The position numbers and the translations under genes are program-made. From the NCBI RefSeq assembly GCF_000472965.1, contig NZ_AXAU01000001.1, positions 713,162 to 777,161 on the forward strand: a stretch of 64,000 nucleotides of DNA. Direction: 5' to 3'. Every line of letters starts with the position of its first letter. The first letter of the stretch is position 1. The notes under the pieces are model-generated. The model searched no databases. It saw only the letters and a program-made list of their open reading frames with translations, and was not told where the DNA came from. Shown here one piece after another: positions 7,327 through 16,502 of this stretch. Source of the DNA: Bradyrhizobium murdochi. GTDB taxonomy: Bacteria > Pseudomonadota > Alphaproteobacteria > Rhizobiales > Xanthobacteraceae.

Positions 7327-7416
7327 TCACGCTCTGGAACGATAGCCTTCAAACGCATGGGCAAGAAAAATGCCTGCGCTCACCAAGCCCATCAACGCTG
7401 TTACTGTCTCGATCAT
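7327..7416 (-). CDS. Conserved-looking 29-aa membrane peptide
   Basis: The ATG at 7416 follows AAAGGATTTGTGCG. The product reads MIETVTALMGLVSAGIFLAH and AFEGYRSRA: one transmembrane helix with an acidic N-terminus and basic C-terminus. I recall almost the same peptide in Bradyrhizobium genomes upstream of rlpA, so I think it is a genuine small protein that automated gene callers often miss. The role is unknown. Confidence 0.55.
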   Translation of the reverse strand: MIETVTALMGLVSAGIFLAHAFEGYRSRA

Positions 7417-7761
7417 CGCACAAATCCTTTGCGCCCCTGCAACGCACAGAACGACTGCACCGTTGCACAGTCAAAAAGATTCACGGGCCAGAATCGCATA
7501 TCGGTCGTGAGTGATGATTTGATGCAACAGATTGTCTGAAAGCGGCACAGAAAGGCTATGACGAAGGGCGCATACACAGTGAATCGAACCGTTGCGCCCA
7601 GTTCGACGGGCGGCACGCAAAGCAACCATTCATTCACCACGCGGGACCAGACCCCATTTCCGCCGTGTTCGGGTTGCGATATCTTCATCATGTGATGCGG
7701 AGGTGGGCCGCATCGTGGGGTAAGGCCGCAACGCTTCGACATAGGCAGTCGGCCGCTGGAA

Positions 7762-8700
7762 ATGGTAGTTGGGGTGATGGGGATTCGACGGCCAACAACA
7801 ATCGTTCTGGCAGTTCGTGGTACAGTTGCCGTGGCAACATGCCTTGTCCTTGCCAATTGCGCCTCGTCGGACAAATTCGCCAGGCGGATCGATCCCAAAT
7901 ACGGCGTCTCCTCCAGCCCCCGCGTGGTGGCGTTCGGAGAGCCCGTGCCAAAGGGCGGGGGAACTTACCGTATCGGCAAGCCCTACACCGTCGCGGGCCG
8001 GGTCTACGTGCCGGAAGAGGATCCGAACTATCGCGCCGAGGGAATGGCTTCCTGGTATGGCGACGATTTCCACGGCCGGTTGACCGCCAACGGCGAGGTT
8101 TTCGATATGACCTCACTGACGGCGGCCCATCCGACCCTGCCGATCCCGAGCTACGCCCGCGTCACCAATGTCCGGAACGGCAAGTCGCTGATCGTGCGCG
8201 TCAACGACCGCGGCCCTTATCACGGCAACCGCCTCATCGATGTCTCCAACAAGGCCGCGGAACTGCTTGATTTCAAAGCAAATGGCGTCGCTCGGGTGCG
8301 GGTTGAATATGTCGGCCGGGCCCCGCTTGAGGGTTCCGATGATCGCCAGCTCCTGGCGACGCTCCGGACCGGCGAGCCCGCGCCGTCCCCGGCGACGGTC
8401 CGGGTCGCCTCGGCTCGTCCGTTTGTTCCCGAGATACCGTCGTCCGCCGGCCGAATCCGGGGCGACGTGCCGATGCCGGAGGGACGGCCCTATAGTCTCG
8501 GCAATACCTCGGCGGACCATGCCTCGATCAACGCGACCTCGGAAATGTCGGCCTCCAGCCGCTCGCGCGGCCGTGCCGCGGAAAATCCGCGCGCCGTGTC
8601 CTACGAGAACGAGACCAGCTATGTGGCACCACGTCAGGCTTACCTGCCGGTCGATCCACGTGGTCCGAGCGAAGTGCTCAGCGGGCGCGGGCTGTACTAA
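7762..8700 (+). CDS. rlpA: Septal ring lytic transglycosylase RlpA-family lipoprotein
   Basis: The signal peptide ends in the lipobox LANC (Cys33), so the mature protein would be lipid-anchored. The double-psi beta-barrel of RlpA follows: EGMASWYGDDFHGRLTANGE, FDMTSLTAAHPTLP, ARVTNVRNGKSLIVRVNDRGPY and IDVSNKAAELL, with the D/H residues of the transglycosylase active site (Asp of NDRGPY, His of DDFHG). The C-terminal third is low-complexity, and no SPOR domain is evident. In this family the enzyme cleaves denuded peptidoglycan glycans at division sites. An ATG at 7777 is an alternative start. Housekeeping genes follow downstream. Confidence 0.9.
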   Translation: MVVGVMGIRRPTTIVLAVRGTVAVATCLVLANCASSDKFARRIDPKYGVSSSPRVVAFGEPVPKGGGTYRIGKPYTVAGRVYVPEEDPNYRAEGMASWYGDDFHGRLTANGEVFDMTSLTAAHPTLPIPSYARVTNVRNGKSLIVRVNDRGPYHGNRLIDVSNKAAELLDFKANGVARVRVEYVGRAPLEGSDDRQLLATLRTGEPAPSPATVRVASARPFVPEIPSSAGRIRGDVPMPEGRPYSLGNTSADHASINATSEMSASSRSRGRAAENPRAVSYENETSYVAPRQAYLPVDPRGPSEVLSGRGLY

Positions 8701-8721
8701 AGCGTTTTCAAGCGAGAGCCT

Positions 8722-8740
8722 CCCCGGACCTGATCCGGGG
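8722..8740. terminator. Hairpin between convergent genes
   Basis: CCCCGGA-CCTGA-TCCGGGG forms a 7-bp stem between convergent rlpA and the hydrolase gene. No T run is present, so the terminator role is likely but not proven. Confidence 0.45.
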
Positions 8741-8778
8741 TGGCGCCTGGTCCGCGTCAAGAAAGTGCGTCGAATAAG

Positions 8779-9723
8779 CTACTCCTTCAGGAAGGCGATC
8801 AGGGCGGCGTTGACCTCATCGGGCCGCTCCTGCTGAATCCAGTGACCGGCCCCGTCCAGTATGAGCCTTTGCCGCAAGTTCGGCAGCACGCGCTCCATCT
8901 CGTTGACCAGCTTGGCGCCGATCAGCCCGGTGATGACGCCATCCTTCGATCCCGCGATGAACAGCGACGGTTGGTGGATTTGTGCGCCCTGCCAGGGTGC
9001 GGTCAGTTCCCAATTGCGGTCGATATTGCGATACCAATTCAGTCCGCCGCGAAAGCCGGACTCCTGATAGACGGCCGCGAAATAGGCGAGGTCGGTCTCG
9101 GTCAGCCAGCCCGGCAACGGCCGATTCGGATCGGCGCCAGCGAGAAATCCCTTGCCCTCCTGAACAAATTGGTGGGCCGCCGGATCAGAGAACCCGCGCC
9201 CGGCCAGTACAATTCGCATGGTCGCTGCGACATCGCGCTCGAATTCGGCCTCTGCCACACCCGGCGCCTGAAAATACTGCCAGTAGAAATTGGTGATGCC
9301 GTTGTTTCGCAAGGTCTCCAGCGGCAGGCCGCGTCCGCGGGAAGGGGGCGGAACGCTGAGGCCCGCCACCTTGGTAAAGATATCGGGCCGGAACATCGCC
9401 GCGTGCCAGGCGACCGGCGCACCCCAATCATGGCCGACAATGACGGCCTGCTTTTCGCCAAGTGCCGCCACCAGCGCGACCATGTCGCCGACATTGTGGA
9501 AGATGGTGTAGGCGCCGACGTCCGCCGGCGCGCTGGTCCGGCCGAACCCGCGCATGTCGGGGGCTACGACATGGAAACCGGCTTCCGCGATGGCTCCGAT
9601 CTGGTGCCGCCAGGAGTAGGATAACTCGGGCCAACCATGGCAGAGCAGCACCAGCGGCCCCTGACCCTGTTCGAAAATAAAGAAGTCGAGCCCGTTGACG
9701 GAAATAGTGCGTGAGGTTGGCAT
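8779..9723 (-). CDS. Alpha/beta hydrolase, epoxide hydrolase-like
   Basis: The ATG at 9723 gives MPTSRTISVNGLDFFIFEQG, the usual beginning; the frame is open upstream but not gene-like. The fold is canonical: oxyanion HGWPELSYSWRHQ, nucleophile elbow VGHDWGAPVAWH (Asp nucleophile), a cap domain with NFYWQYFQAPGVAE, and catalytic His in LDGAGHWIQQERP. Asp as nucleophile and the HGWP motif place it with soluble epoxide hydrolases and haloalkane dehalogenases. The substrate is unknown. It is divergent from the carboxypeptidase gene and convergent with rlpA. Confidence 0.85.
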   Translation of the reverse strand: MPTSRTISVNGLDFFIFEQGQGPLVLLCHGWPELSYSWRHQIGAIAEAGFHVVAPDMRGFGRTSAPADVGAYTIFHNVGDMVALVAALGEKQAVIVGHDWGAPVAWHAAMFRPDIFTKVAGLSVPPPSRGRGLPLETLRNNGITNFYWQYFQAPGVAEAEFERDVAATMRIVLAGRGFSDPAAHQFVQEGKGFLAGADPNRPLPGWLTETDLAYFAAVYQESGFRGGLNWYRNIDRNWELTAPWQGAQIHQPSLFIAGSKDGVITGLIGAKLVNEMERVLPNLRQRLILDGAGHWIQQERPDEVNAALIAFLKE

Positions 9724-9888
9724 CGCGTTTCCGCCCTGTTTTTCGTATCTTGTCCGGAAATTGCAGCATCGCAACGATACGTTTCTTCGTTCGGCACCGC
9801 AATCGGATCGACACCGCCACAAGTCCAAAAACCTGTGTTGTTTGCGATACTTCCAACTGTTAGAACACACGGATTCAGGACATCGCCG

Positions 9889-11139
9889 ATGGCAGCAGAG
9901 ACTTCCGTTACCCGTAAATCCGACACGGCGGCGCGCGGCCTGATGGCCGCCGTCTTCGCGCTCTCGGTCGGCTGGGGCGGCATCGTGTATGCCGCCAACA
10001 ACAGCGTGCAGGGCGCACCGAAGAAGGACGAAGGCGGCTTCGATGGCGATGCGCCGACCGCGATCCTGGTCGAGGCGTCCAGCGGCAGCGTGCTGTTCGA
10101 GAAGAACGCCGACGAATTGCGGGCGCCGTCCAGCATGATGAAGCTGATGACGGTCGAGGTGGTGTTCGATGCCATCAAGCAGGGCAAGGTCAAACCGACA
10201 GACGAATATCGGATCAGCGAAAACGCCTGGCGCAAGGGCGGCGCGCCGGCCGGCGGCTCGACGATGTTTGCCATTCTCAACAGCAAGGTGTCGGTGGACG
10301 ACCTGCTGAAGGGCGCGATCATCCAGAGCGGCAACGATTCCTGCATTGCGCTTGCCGAAGGCATGGCCGGCAACGAGCGGATTTTTGCCGCCGACTTCAT
10401 GACCAAACGGGCGCGCGAACTCGGCCTGACGAAATCGACCTTCGGAAACTCCAGCGGGCTGCCGGACCCTGCCAACAAGATGACGGTTCGTGAACTAGCC
10501 AAACTCGCCCGCCACCTGATCCTGGCCTATCCCGACATGTACAAACTGTTCGGAGAGAGAGAATTCACCTGGAACAAGATCCGGCAGCAGAACCGCAATC
10601 CGCTGCTGAACTCGCTAAATGGTGCCGACGGGCTGAAGACCGGCTACACCAAGGAGGGCGGCTACGGCATGGTCGGCTCCGCCGTGCAGAACGACACGAG
10701 GCTGATTGTCGCGATCAACGGACTGGATGATCCCGACGATCGTGCCTCAGAGGCCAAGAAGATGCTGGAGTGGGGCTTTCGCAATTTCGAGACGCGCACG
10801 CTGTTCGCGGCCAACCAGCAAGTCGGCTACGCCAAGGTGTTTGGCGGCGAAAGCCGCTCGGTGAAGCTTGCCAGTCCCGAGCCGATCAAGGTGATGGTGC
10901 CGAAGAACGGCAGCGAGAAACTGATCGCGCGGATCGTTTACAAGGGCCCGGTCCAGGCGCCGATCCAATCCGGCCAGCAGGTCGGCGTCGTCAAGGTGTG
11001 GCGCGGCCCCAACATCGCCGTGGAGGCACCGGTCTATGCCGCTGAAGCGATCGGCACCGGTTCGACCGTGCGTCGCGCAATCGACGGGGTCAGCGAGCTC
11101 GTCATCGGCGTGTTCCGCGCGGGCGCAGAGAAGCTCTGA
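9889..11139 (+). CDS. dacC: D-alanyl-D-alanine carboxypeptidase (penicillin-binding protein 5/6 type)
   Basis: The start at 9889 is chosen because AGGA lies eight bases upstream; a longer frame starts at 9835. An N-terminal hydrophobic segment (GLMAAVFALSVGWGGIVYAA) is the signal. The catalytic motifs of class C low-mass PBPs are present: S82-M-M-K85, SGNDSC, and KTG in ADGLKTGYTKEGG. A C-terminal beta domain (PEPIKVMVPKNGSEKL) follows. The enzyme trims the terminal D-Ala of peptidoglycan stem peptides in the periplasm. It is followed after two bases by tmk, so it probably heads an operon with tmk and holB. The exact paralogue letter is uncertain. Confidence 0.88.
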   Translation: MAAETSVTRKSDTAARGLMAAVFALSVGWGGIVYAANNSVQGAPKKDEGGFDGDAPTAILVEASSGSVLFEKNADELRAPSSMMKLMTVEVVFDAIKQGKVKPTDEYRISENAWRKGGAPAGGSTMFAILNSKVSVDDLLKGAIIQSGNDSCIALAEGMAGNERIFAADFMTKRARELGLTKSTFGNSSGLPDPANKMTVRELAKLARHLILAYPDMYKLFGEREFTWNKIRQQNRNPLLNSLNGADGLKTGYTKEGGYGMVGSAVQNDTRLIVAINGLDDPDDRASEAKKMLEWGFRNFETRTLFAANQQVGYAKVFGGESRSVKLASPEPIKVMVPKNGSEKLIARIVYKGPVQAPIQSGQQVGVVKVWRGPNIAVEAPVYAAEAIGTGSTVRRAIDGVSELVIGVFRAGAEKL

Positions 11140-11141
11140 GC

Positions 11142-11828
11142 ATGACCCAGGCAACGCTGCAGCGGCCTTCCGGACGCGGGAAGTTCATTACGTTTGAAGG
11201 CGGCGAGGGCTCGGGCAAGTCCACGCAGATCAAGAAACTCGCCGAGCGCCTTGCCGCAGCAAAGCTGCGTACCATCGTCACCCGCGAGCCGGGCGGCTCG
11301 CCGGGCGCCGAAATCATGCGGCATCTCGTGCTCTCTGGGATGGGCAAGCTGCTCGGGCCGGACGCCGAGACGTTGCTGTTCGCCGCGGCCCGCGACGATC
11401 ACGTTCGCACCGTCATCCAGCCCGCGCTTAGCCAGGGAACATGGGTGCTGTGCGATCGCTTCTCGGATTCGACCCGCGCCTACCAGGGCAGCCTGGGGCA
11501 GGTCTCTCCGATCGTGCTCAACGCCATGCAGCGCGTCACCATCGGCGATCTGAAGCCGGACCTCACCATCATTCTGGACATCCCGGTTGAGGTTGGTTTG
11601 CAGCGCGCGGCCGCTCGCCGCGGCAGCGGTGTGCCTGACCGGTTCGAGTCAGAAGACCTGCAATTCCATCAGAACCTGCGCGACGCCTACAGGCAAATTG
11701 CCGCCGAAGACCCGCAGCGCTGCGTGCTGATCGATGCCAATGCCGATGCCGACGCGGTTGCTGCTCACGTCTGGACGGCGGTGCGCGACCATGTGTTCGC
11801 GGTCCCGAGCCCGGCGGGGACGGCATGA
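11142..11828 (+). CDS. tmk: Thymidylate kinase
   Basis: The P-loop EGGEGSGKSTQIKKL is near the N-terminus, followed by REPGGSPGAE, the DR(Y/F) motif in LCDRFSDSTRAYQG and the LID region AAARRGSGVPDRFE. Its length of 228 aa is usual. The enzyme phosphorylates dTMP to dTDP with ATP for DNA synthesis. It starts two bases after the carboxypeptidase stop, and its TGA overlaps the ATG of holB, so the genes are co-translated; tmk-holB-metG-tatD order is common in alphaproteobacteria. Confidence 0.95.
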   Translation: MTQATLQRPSGRGKFITFEGGEGSGKSTQIKKLAERLAAAKLRTIVTREPGGSPGAEIMRHLVLSGMGKLLGPDAETLLFAAARDDHVRTVIQPALSQGTWVLCDRFSDSTRAYQGSLGQVSPIVLNAMQRVTIGDLKPDLTIILDIPVEVGLQRAAARRGSGVPDRFESEDLQFHQNLRDAYRQIAAEDPQRCVLIDANADADAVAAHVWTAVRDHVFAVPSPAGTA

Positions 11829-12865
11829 GCGCGCGCAAGGTCGAGCAGGAGAAGGCGGTCACACATCCTCGCGAAACGGCCGATCTGTTCGGTCACCGCG
11901 AGGCGGAGACGGCCTTGCTGAATGCCTATCGCAGCGGCCGCATTCCGCATGCCTGGCTGATCGGCGGCCCGCAGGGCATCGGCAAGGCGACGCTGGCCTA
12001 TCGCATGGCCCGTTTCGTGCTTGCCAATCCCAATCCATTGCTGCCTTCGGTGCAGCGCGCCGAGACGCTGGCACTCGATCCGGCTGATCCCGTCGCGCGT
12101 CAGATTACCGCCGGCGCCCATGGTGGGCTGTTGGTGCTGGAACGAGGTCTCAACGATCGCGGCGTGATGCGCACAGTCATCACCGTGGATGAGACGCGGG
12201 AGACGATTTCGTTTTTCGGCTCGACCGCGGCGGTCGACGGCTGGCGCGTATGTATTGTCGACACCGTCGACGAGCTCAATCCAAACGCCGCCAATGCGTT
12301 GCTCAAGATCCTCGAGGAGCCGCCGCACCGATCGCTGTTTCTGCTCGTCAGCCATTCGCCGGCGCGGGCGCTGCCAACGATCCTGTCCCGCTGCCGAAAG
12401 CTGCCGCTGCGGCCGCTTGCGACCGGCGACGTCGTGAGCGCGGCGGCGCGGGCCGCCGACATAGCCCCCGATGATCCCGCGCTGTCGGAAGCTGCCGATG
12501 CCTCGGAGGGGAGCGTGTCCCGCGCACTGACGCTGCTCGGCGGCGACGCGCTGAAGTTGCAGCAGCGGACGGCGGCGCTGCTGGCGACGCTGCCGCAGGT
12601 CGACCCGCGCGAACTGCATGCGCTTGGCGATGCGCTGGGCACCAGCGACCGGGTGGCGCTGGCCGCTTTCATCGACGGCATCGATCGCTGGATCGGCGAA
12701 AAGCTGCGCGTCGACGATGCCAATGCAAATCTGCCCCGCCTTGCACGGCTGGCGGAGGTATGGGAAAAGATCATCCGCGCCGCGCGCGACACCGAAGCGT
12801 ACAATTTGGAGCGAAAACCGCTGGTTTTCTCGGTGTTCGGGATGCTCGCGGACGCGACGCGGTAA
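11825..12865 (+). CDS. holB: DNA polymerase III subunit delta'
   Basis: The AAA+ clamp-loader subunit contains the P-loop-like GGPQGIGKATLAYRMARF, the sensor region LLVSHSPARALPTILSRCRKLPL (arginine-containing SRC motif) and the Walker B-like CIVDTVDELNPNAANALLKILEEPP. The last is the hallmark of delta'. Its 346 aa fit the alphaproteobacterial form. It acts in the clamp-loader complex that places the beta clamp on primed DNA. ATGA overlap with tmk shows coupling. A 49-base gap precedes metG. Confidence 0.93.
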   Translation: MSARKVEQEKAVTHPRETADLFGHREAETALLNAYRSGRIPHAWLIGGPQGIGKATLAYRMARFVLANPNPLLPSVQRAETLALDPADPVARQITAGAHGGLLVLERGLNDRGVMRTVITVDETRETISFFGSTAAVDGWRVCIVDTVDELNPNAANALLKILEEPPHRSLFLLVSHSPARALPTILSRCRKLPLRPLATGDVVSAAARAADIAPDDPALSEAADASEGSVSRALTLLGGDALKLQQRTAALLATLPQVDPRELHALGDALGTSDRVALAAFIDGIDRWIGEKLRVDDANANLPRLARLAEVWEKIIRAARDTEAYNLERKPLVFSVFGMLADATR

Positions 12866-12914
12866 TCCTCCGCCGGATATCAATCCCGACAATCTATGAG
12901 CAATAAAGGAATTC

Positions 12915-14852
12915 GTGGTGGCGACGGCTGCAAAGAAAGCTTCGAAAAAGCGCAAGGCGAAGAAGGCTCGCAAATCGCCGCCCGTTAGCGCCAGCAAGAA
13001 GGCGGCAGCGAAAAAGCGTGCAGCCAGGAAAAGTGCGACCAAGAGCAAGCGTGTCGTGAAGAAGGGCGGCAAGGCTTCGAAAAAGGCCGCAAAGAAGGCT
13101 TCGAAGAAAGCGGCGAAGAAGTCGACCAAAAGGGCTGCCAAGAAAGCTGTCAAAAAGTCGGCGAAGAAATCCGTTACGAAAACTCCGTCGAAGAAGCGCG
13201 CGGTAACGCCGAGCCCTGCCGTTCAAGCGGTGCCGATGACAGAAAGCCCGAAGCCCGCCGCGCCACGCGCAGAGCCGGCTCCCGTCGCCAGGCCGGCAGC
13301 GCCCGCCGAACGCGACACCTACTTCATCACGACCGCGATCGCCTATCCGAACGGCCTTCCGCATATCGGCCACGCCTATGAGGCGATTGCGACCGATGCG
13401 CTCGCACGATTTCAGCGGCTCAACGGCAAGGACGTCTTTTTCCTCACCGGCACCGACGAACACGGCCTCAAGATGGTGCAAACCGCTGAAGCCGAAGGAA
13501 TGGGCGTCGCTGAGCTGGCCGCGCGCAATGCCGGCCGGTTCAAGGAGATGGATGAGCGCCTCAACGTCTCGTTCGACCGCTTCATCCGCACCACGGAGCC
13601 TGACCATCATCGCTCGGTTCAGGTGGTCTGGGATCGGATGCAGCGGAATGGCGATATCTATATCGATACCTATTCCGGCTGGTATTCGGTGCGCGACGAA
13701 GCCTATTACGCCGAGGAGGAAACCGTCCTCGGCGAGGACAATGTGCGCCTCGGCCCGCAGGGCTCGCCGGTCGAGTGGGTCGAGGAGAAGAGCTACTTCT
13801 TCAAGCTATCCGCCTATCAGGACCGCTTGCTGCAGCTCTACGAAAGCCAGCCGGATTTCATCGGCCCGGATTCACGCCGCAACGAGGTCATCAGTTTCGT
13901 AAGGAGCGGTCTGAAAGATCTGTCGATTTCGCGCACGACGTTCGATTGGGGCGTCAAGGTGCCGAATGATCCCGAGCATGTGATGTATGTCTGGGTCGAT
14001 GCACTGACCAACTACATCACCGGCGTCGGCTTTCCCGACGAAAGCGATCCGAACTGGCGCTACTGGCCGGCGGACGTCCACGTCATCGGCAAGGACATTA
14101 TTCGCTTCCACGCGGTGTACTGGCCGGCGTTCCTGATGTCGGCCGGCATCCCCGTGCAGAAGCGGGTTTACGCGCATGGCTTCCTGTTCAGCAGGGGCGA
14201 GAAGATGTCGAAGTCGGTCGGCAACGTCGTCGATCCCTTCAATCTGGCCGATCAGTATGGCGTCGACCAGATGCGCTACTTCTTCCTGCGCGAGGTGCCG
14301 TTCGGACAGGACGGCAACTACAGCCATGAAGCCATCGTCGCGCGCATCAACGCCGACCTCGCCAACGATCTCGGCAATCTGGCGCAACGCTCGCTGTCGA
14401 TGATCGCAAAGCAGCTTGGTGGCGTGCTGCCGGAGCCCGGCGAGTTCACCGATAACGACAAGGCGATCCTGGCGCAGGCCGACGCCATGCTGGAAACCTC
14501 GCGGACCGCGATGGCGACCCAACAGATCCATCAATGGCTGAACGCGGTGTGGGCCGTGGTGGCCGAGGCCAACCGTTATTTCGCGGGCGAGGCACCCTGG
14601 GCGCTGGCCAAGACCGATCCTGACAGACAGAAAACCGTGCTGTACGTGACGGCGGAGGTGGTGCGTCAGGTGGCCATTCTGACCCAACCGGTGATGCCGG
14701 ATGCATCCAGCAAGCTGCTGGATAGCCTCGGCATTTCCAACGAGAAACAAGCGCGCGATTTCGCGGCGCTTGCCACGCGGATTAAGCCGGGAACGACGCT
14801 GCCGCCACCGGTCGGTGTATTTCCGCGCTACGTCGAACCAAAGGTGGATTGA
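12915..14852 (+). CDS. metG: Methionyl-tRNA synthetase with histone H1-like N-terminal tail
   Basis: Residues ~134-645 are a normal class I Met[21 protein letters not shown] contains the HIGH signature, and [10 protein letters not shown] is the KMSKS loop; an anticodon-binding helical domain follows. Before this lies a tail of about 133 residues made of AAKK, KASKK and SAKK repeats and a Pro/Ala linker, very like eukaryotic histone H1 or bacterial PAKKA-type DNA-binding tails. The GTG starts at 12915 and 12918 follow AAAGGA. An internal ATG at 13236 could give a near-normal enzyme but has no strong ribosome site. The tail's codon use fits the genome, so it appears translated. Its role, perhaps tRNA or nucleic-acid binding, is inference. 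Confidence 0.93.
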   Translation: MVATAAKKASKKRKAKKARKSPPVSASKKAAAKKRAARKSATKSKRVVKKGGKASKKAAKKASKKAAKKSTKRAAKKAVKKSAKKSVTKTPSKKRAVTPSPAVQAVPMTESPKPAAPRAEPAPVARPAAPAERDTYFITTAIAYPNGLPHIGHAYEAIATDALARFQRLNGKDVFFLTGTDEHGLKMVQTAEAEGMGVAELAARNAGRFKEMDERLNVSFDRFIRTTEPDHHRSVQVVWDRMQRNGDIYIDTYSGWYSVRDEAYYAEEETVLGEDNVRLGPQGSPVEWVEEKSYFFKLSAYQDRLLQLYESQPDFIGPDSRRNEVISFVRSGLKDLSISRTTFDWGVKVPNDPEHVMYVWVDALTNYITGVGFPDESDPNWRYWPADVHVIGKDIIRFHAVYWPAFLMSAGIPVQKRVYAHGFLFSRGEKMSKSVGNVVDPFNLADQYGVDQMRYFFLREVPFGQDGNYSHEAIVARINADLANDLGNLAQRSLSMIAKQLGGVLPEPGEFTDNDKAILAQADAMLETSRTAMATQQIHQWLNAVWAVVAEANRYFAGEAPWALAKTDPDRQKTVLYVTAEVVRQVAILTQPVMPDASSKLLDSLGISNEKQARDFAALATRIKPGTTLPPPVGVFPRYVEPKVD

Positions 14853-14866
14853 GCCGTTTGCAAGCC

Positions 14867-15658
14867 ATGCTCGTCGACAGCCACTGCCATCTCGACTTCC
14901 CGGATTTTGCCGAGGACCTCGACGCCATCGTCGCGCGTGCCGAGGCCGCCGGGATCGGTCGTATCGTCACGATTTCGACCCGGGTCAGGCGGCTCGGCGG
15001 GCTGCTCGCCATCGCCGAGCGGTTCCCCAACGTCTATTGCTCGGTCGGCACCCATCCGCATCAGGCCGATGAGGAAGACGGCATTCCCGCAAGCGAGCTG
15101 ATCGAACTAGCCAAGCACCCGAAGGTCGTGGCGCTCGGTGAGGCGGGGCTGGATTATTTCTACCAATACGGTTCGCGAGAGGCGCAGGAGCGCGGCTTTC
15201 GCGCACATATTGCGGCTGCGCGCGCCACGGGCCTGCCGCTGGTCGTTCACACCCGCGAAGCCGACGAGGACTGCGGCCGCATTCTCGAAGACGAACTGGC
15301 AAAGGGATCTTTTAAAGCCGTCCTCCATTGCTACACCGGCGGACGCGAGCTGGCGATGAAGGCAATTGCGTTGGGCCTGTCGATTTCGTTCACGGGCATT
15401 TTGACGTTCAAGAAGTCGGAAGCCTTGCGCGAACTCGCCGCCGAACTCCCGGCCGACCGCATCATGGTCGAAACCGACGCGCCCTATCTGGCGCCCGGCA
15501 AATTTCGCGGCAAGCGCAATGAGCCGTCTTACGTGGTCGAAGTCGCCAAAGTGCTGGCGGAAACGCGCGGCGTCTCGCTGGAAGAGATTTCGCGGCAGAC
15601 GACCGAAAACTTCTTCCGGCTGTTCTCCAAAGTGCCGGCGCCGAAGGTTGCGGCATGA
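14867..15658 (+). CDS. tatD: TatD-family metal-dependent hydrolase
   Basis: MLVDSHCHLDFPDF (HxH metal ligands) opens the protein at the ATG 14867; an in-frame TTG at 14849 overlaps the metG stop. Further family motifs are GTHPHQADE, GEAGLDYFY, LVVHTREADED (His), LHCYTGG and the metal-ligand Asp in MVETDAPYLAP. The amidohydrolase barrel is complete at about 263 aa. TatD proteins are 3'-5' exonucleases or deoxyribonucleases. It follows metG directly and its stop overlaps the ATG of the next gene. Confidence 0.92.
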   Translation: MLVDSHCHLDFPDFAEDLDAIVARAEAAGIGRIVTISTRVRRLGGLLAIAERFPNVYCSVGTHPHQADEEDGIPASELIELAKHPKVVALGEAGLDYFYQYGSREAQERGFRAHIAAARATGLPLVVHTREADEDCGRILEDELAKGSFKAVLHCYTGGRELAMKAIALGLSISFTGILTFKKSEALRELAAELPADRIMVETDAPYLAPGKFRGKRNEPSYVVEVAKVLAETRGVSLEEISRQTTENFFRLFSKVPAPKVAA

Positions 15659-16461
15659 AGTTGACGCTGACGATCCTCGGTTGCGGCTCGTCAGCCGGTG
15701 TGCCCCGCCCGGCGCTCGGCTGGGGCGCCTGCGATCCCAACAATCCCAAGAACCGCCGCCGCCGTTGCTCGCTGCTGGTCGAGCGCACGGGTGCCCACGG
15801 CACCACGCGAATCGTGATCGACACCTCGCCCGATCTGCGCGAGCAGTTGATCGATGCGGAGGTCGACCACATCGACGCGGTGTTTCTGACCCATGAGCAC
15901 GCCGACCAGACCCATGGCATCGACGATCTCCGATCGGTCGTGCTGCACCAGCGCCGCCGCATTCCCGTCTATTTCAATCAGTCGACCGCCAAAGACATGA
16001 TGGCGCGGTTCTCCTATTGCTTCATCGCACCCGAGGGCAGCGATTATCCGCCGATCCTGACGCGTCATTCGATCGAAGCCGGCGAGAGCCACACCACTGA
16101 GGGGAAGGGCGGCCCGGTGAAACTTTCCGCGTTCCTGGTTCAGCACGGCAAGATTCCCGCGCTGGGATTCCGCATCGGGGCTGCCGCCTACACCCCCGAT
16201 CTCCACGACATTCCCGAGGAGAGCTGGCCGTCGCTCGAAAACCTCGACCTCTGGATCGTCGACGGCCTGCGCTATGCCGGGCATCCCAGCCATTTCAGCG
16301 TCAACGACGCGCTGTCCTGGATCAAGCGCTTCAAGCCGAAGCAGGCCGTCATCACCAACATGCATTCCGACCTCGACTACGAGGTATTGCGCCAGAGCCT
16401 GCCGCCGGGCGTGATCCCGGCCTATGATGGCTTGCGGCTGAAGCTGAATAGCGCAGGCTGA
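15655..16461 (+). CDS. Metallo-beta-lactamase-fold hydrolase, PhnP/RNase Z-like
   Basis: The N-terminus KLTLTILGCGSSAGVPRP and the metal motif LTHEHADQTHGIDDLR (HxHxDxxH) mark the PhnP-like branch of the metallo-beta-lactamase fold. DTSPDLREQL and the final IPAYDGLRL segment agree with it. Members act as phosphodiesterases on cyclic phosphates or similar. The ATG overlaps the tatD stop (ATGA), a pairing that is common in alphaproteobacteria. The real substrate is not known, and it is not linked to phosphonate genes here. Confidence 0.88.
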   Translation: MKLTLTILGCGSSAGVPRPALGWGACDPNNPKNRRRRCSLLVERTGAHGTTRIVIDTSPDLREQLIDAEVDHIDAVFLTHEHADQTHGIDDLRSVVLHQRRRIPVYFNQSTAKDMMARFSYCFIAPEGSDYPPILTRHSIEAGESHTTEGKGGPVKLSAFLVQHGKIPALGFRIGAAAYTPDLHDIPEESWPSLENLDLWIVDGLRYAGHPSHFSVNDALSWIKRFKPKQAVITNMHSDLDYEVLRQSLPPGVIPAYDGLRLKLNSAG

Positions 16462-16502
16462 GTCTGCCGCGGCAAGTCTGCTCGCCACGCGGAGGAACGT
16501 CG

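Noticed and set aside
6872..7345. 157-codon plus-strand frame after the tRNA scar
   Set aside because: Composition is not coding-like and it runs antisense to the better-supported tiny membrane frame at 7109-7207; its stop is at the end of the 29-aa frame.
8113..8760. Long minus-strand frame over rlpA
   Set aside because: It is the antisense of the RlpA barrel region and has no family pattern; the GC-rich third positions of the real gene keep it open.
11765..13153. 462-codon minus-strand frame across holB and the metG tail
   Set aside because: Antisense to two clear genes; its Phe/Ala-rich start is simply the reverse of the Lys-rich metG tail.
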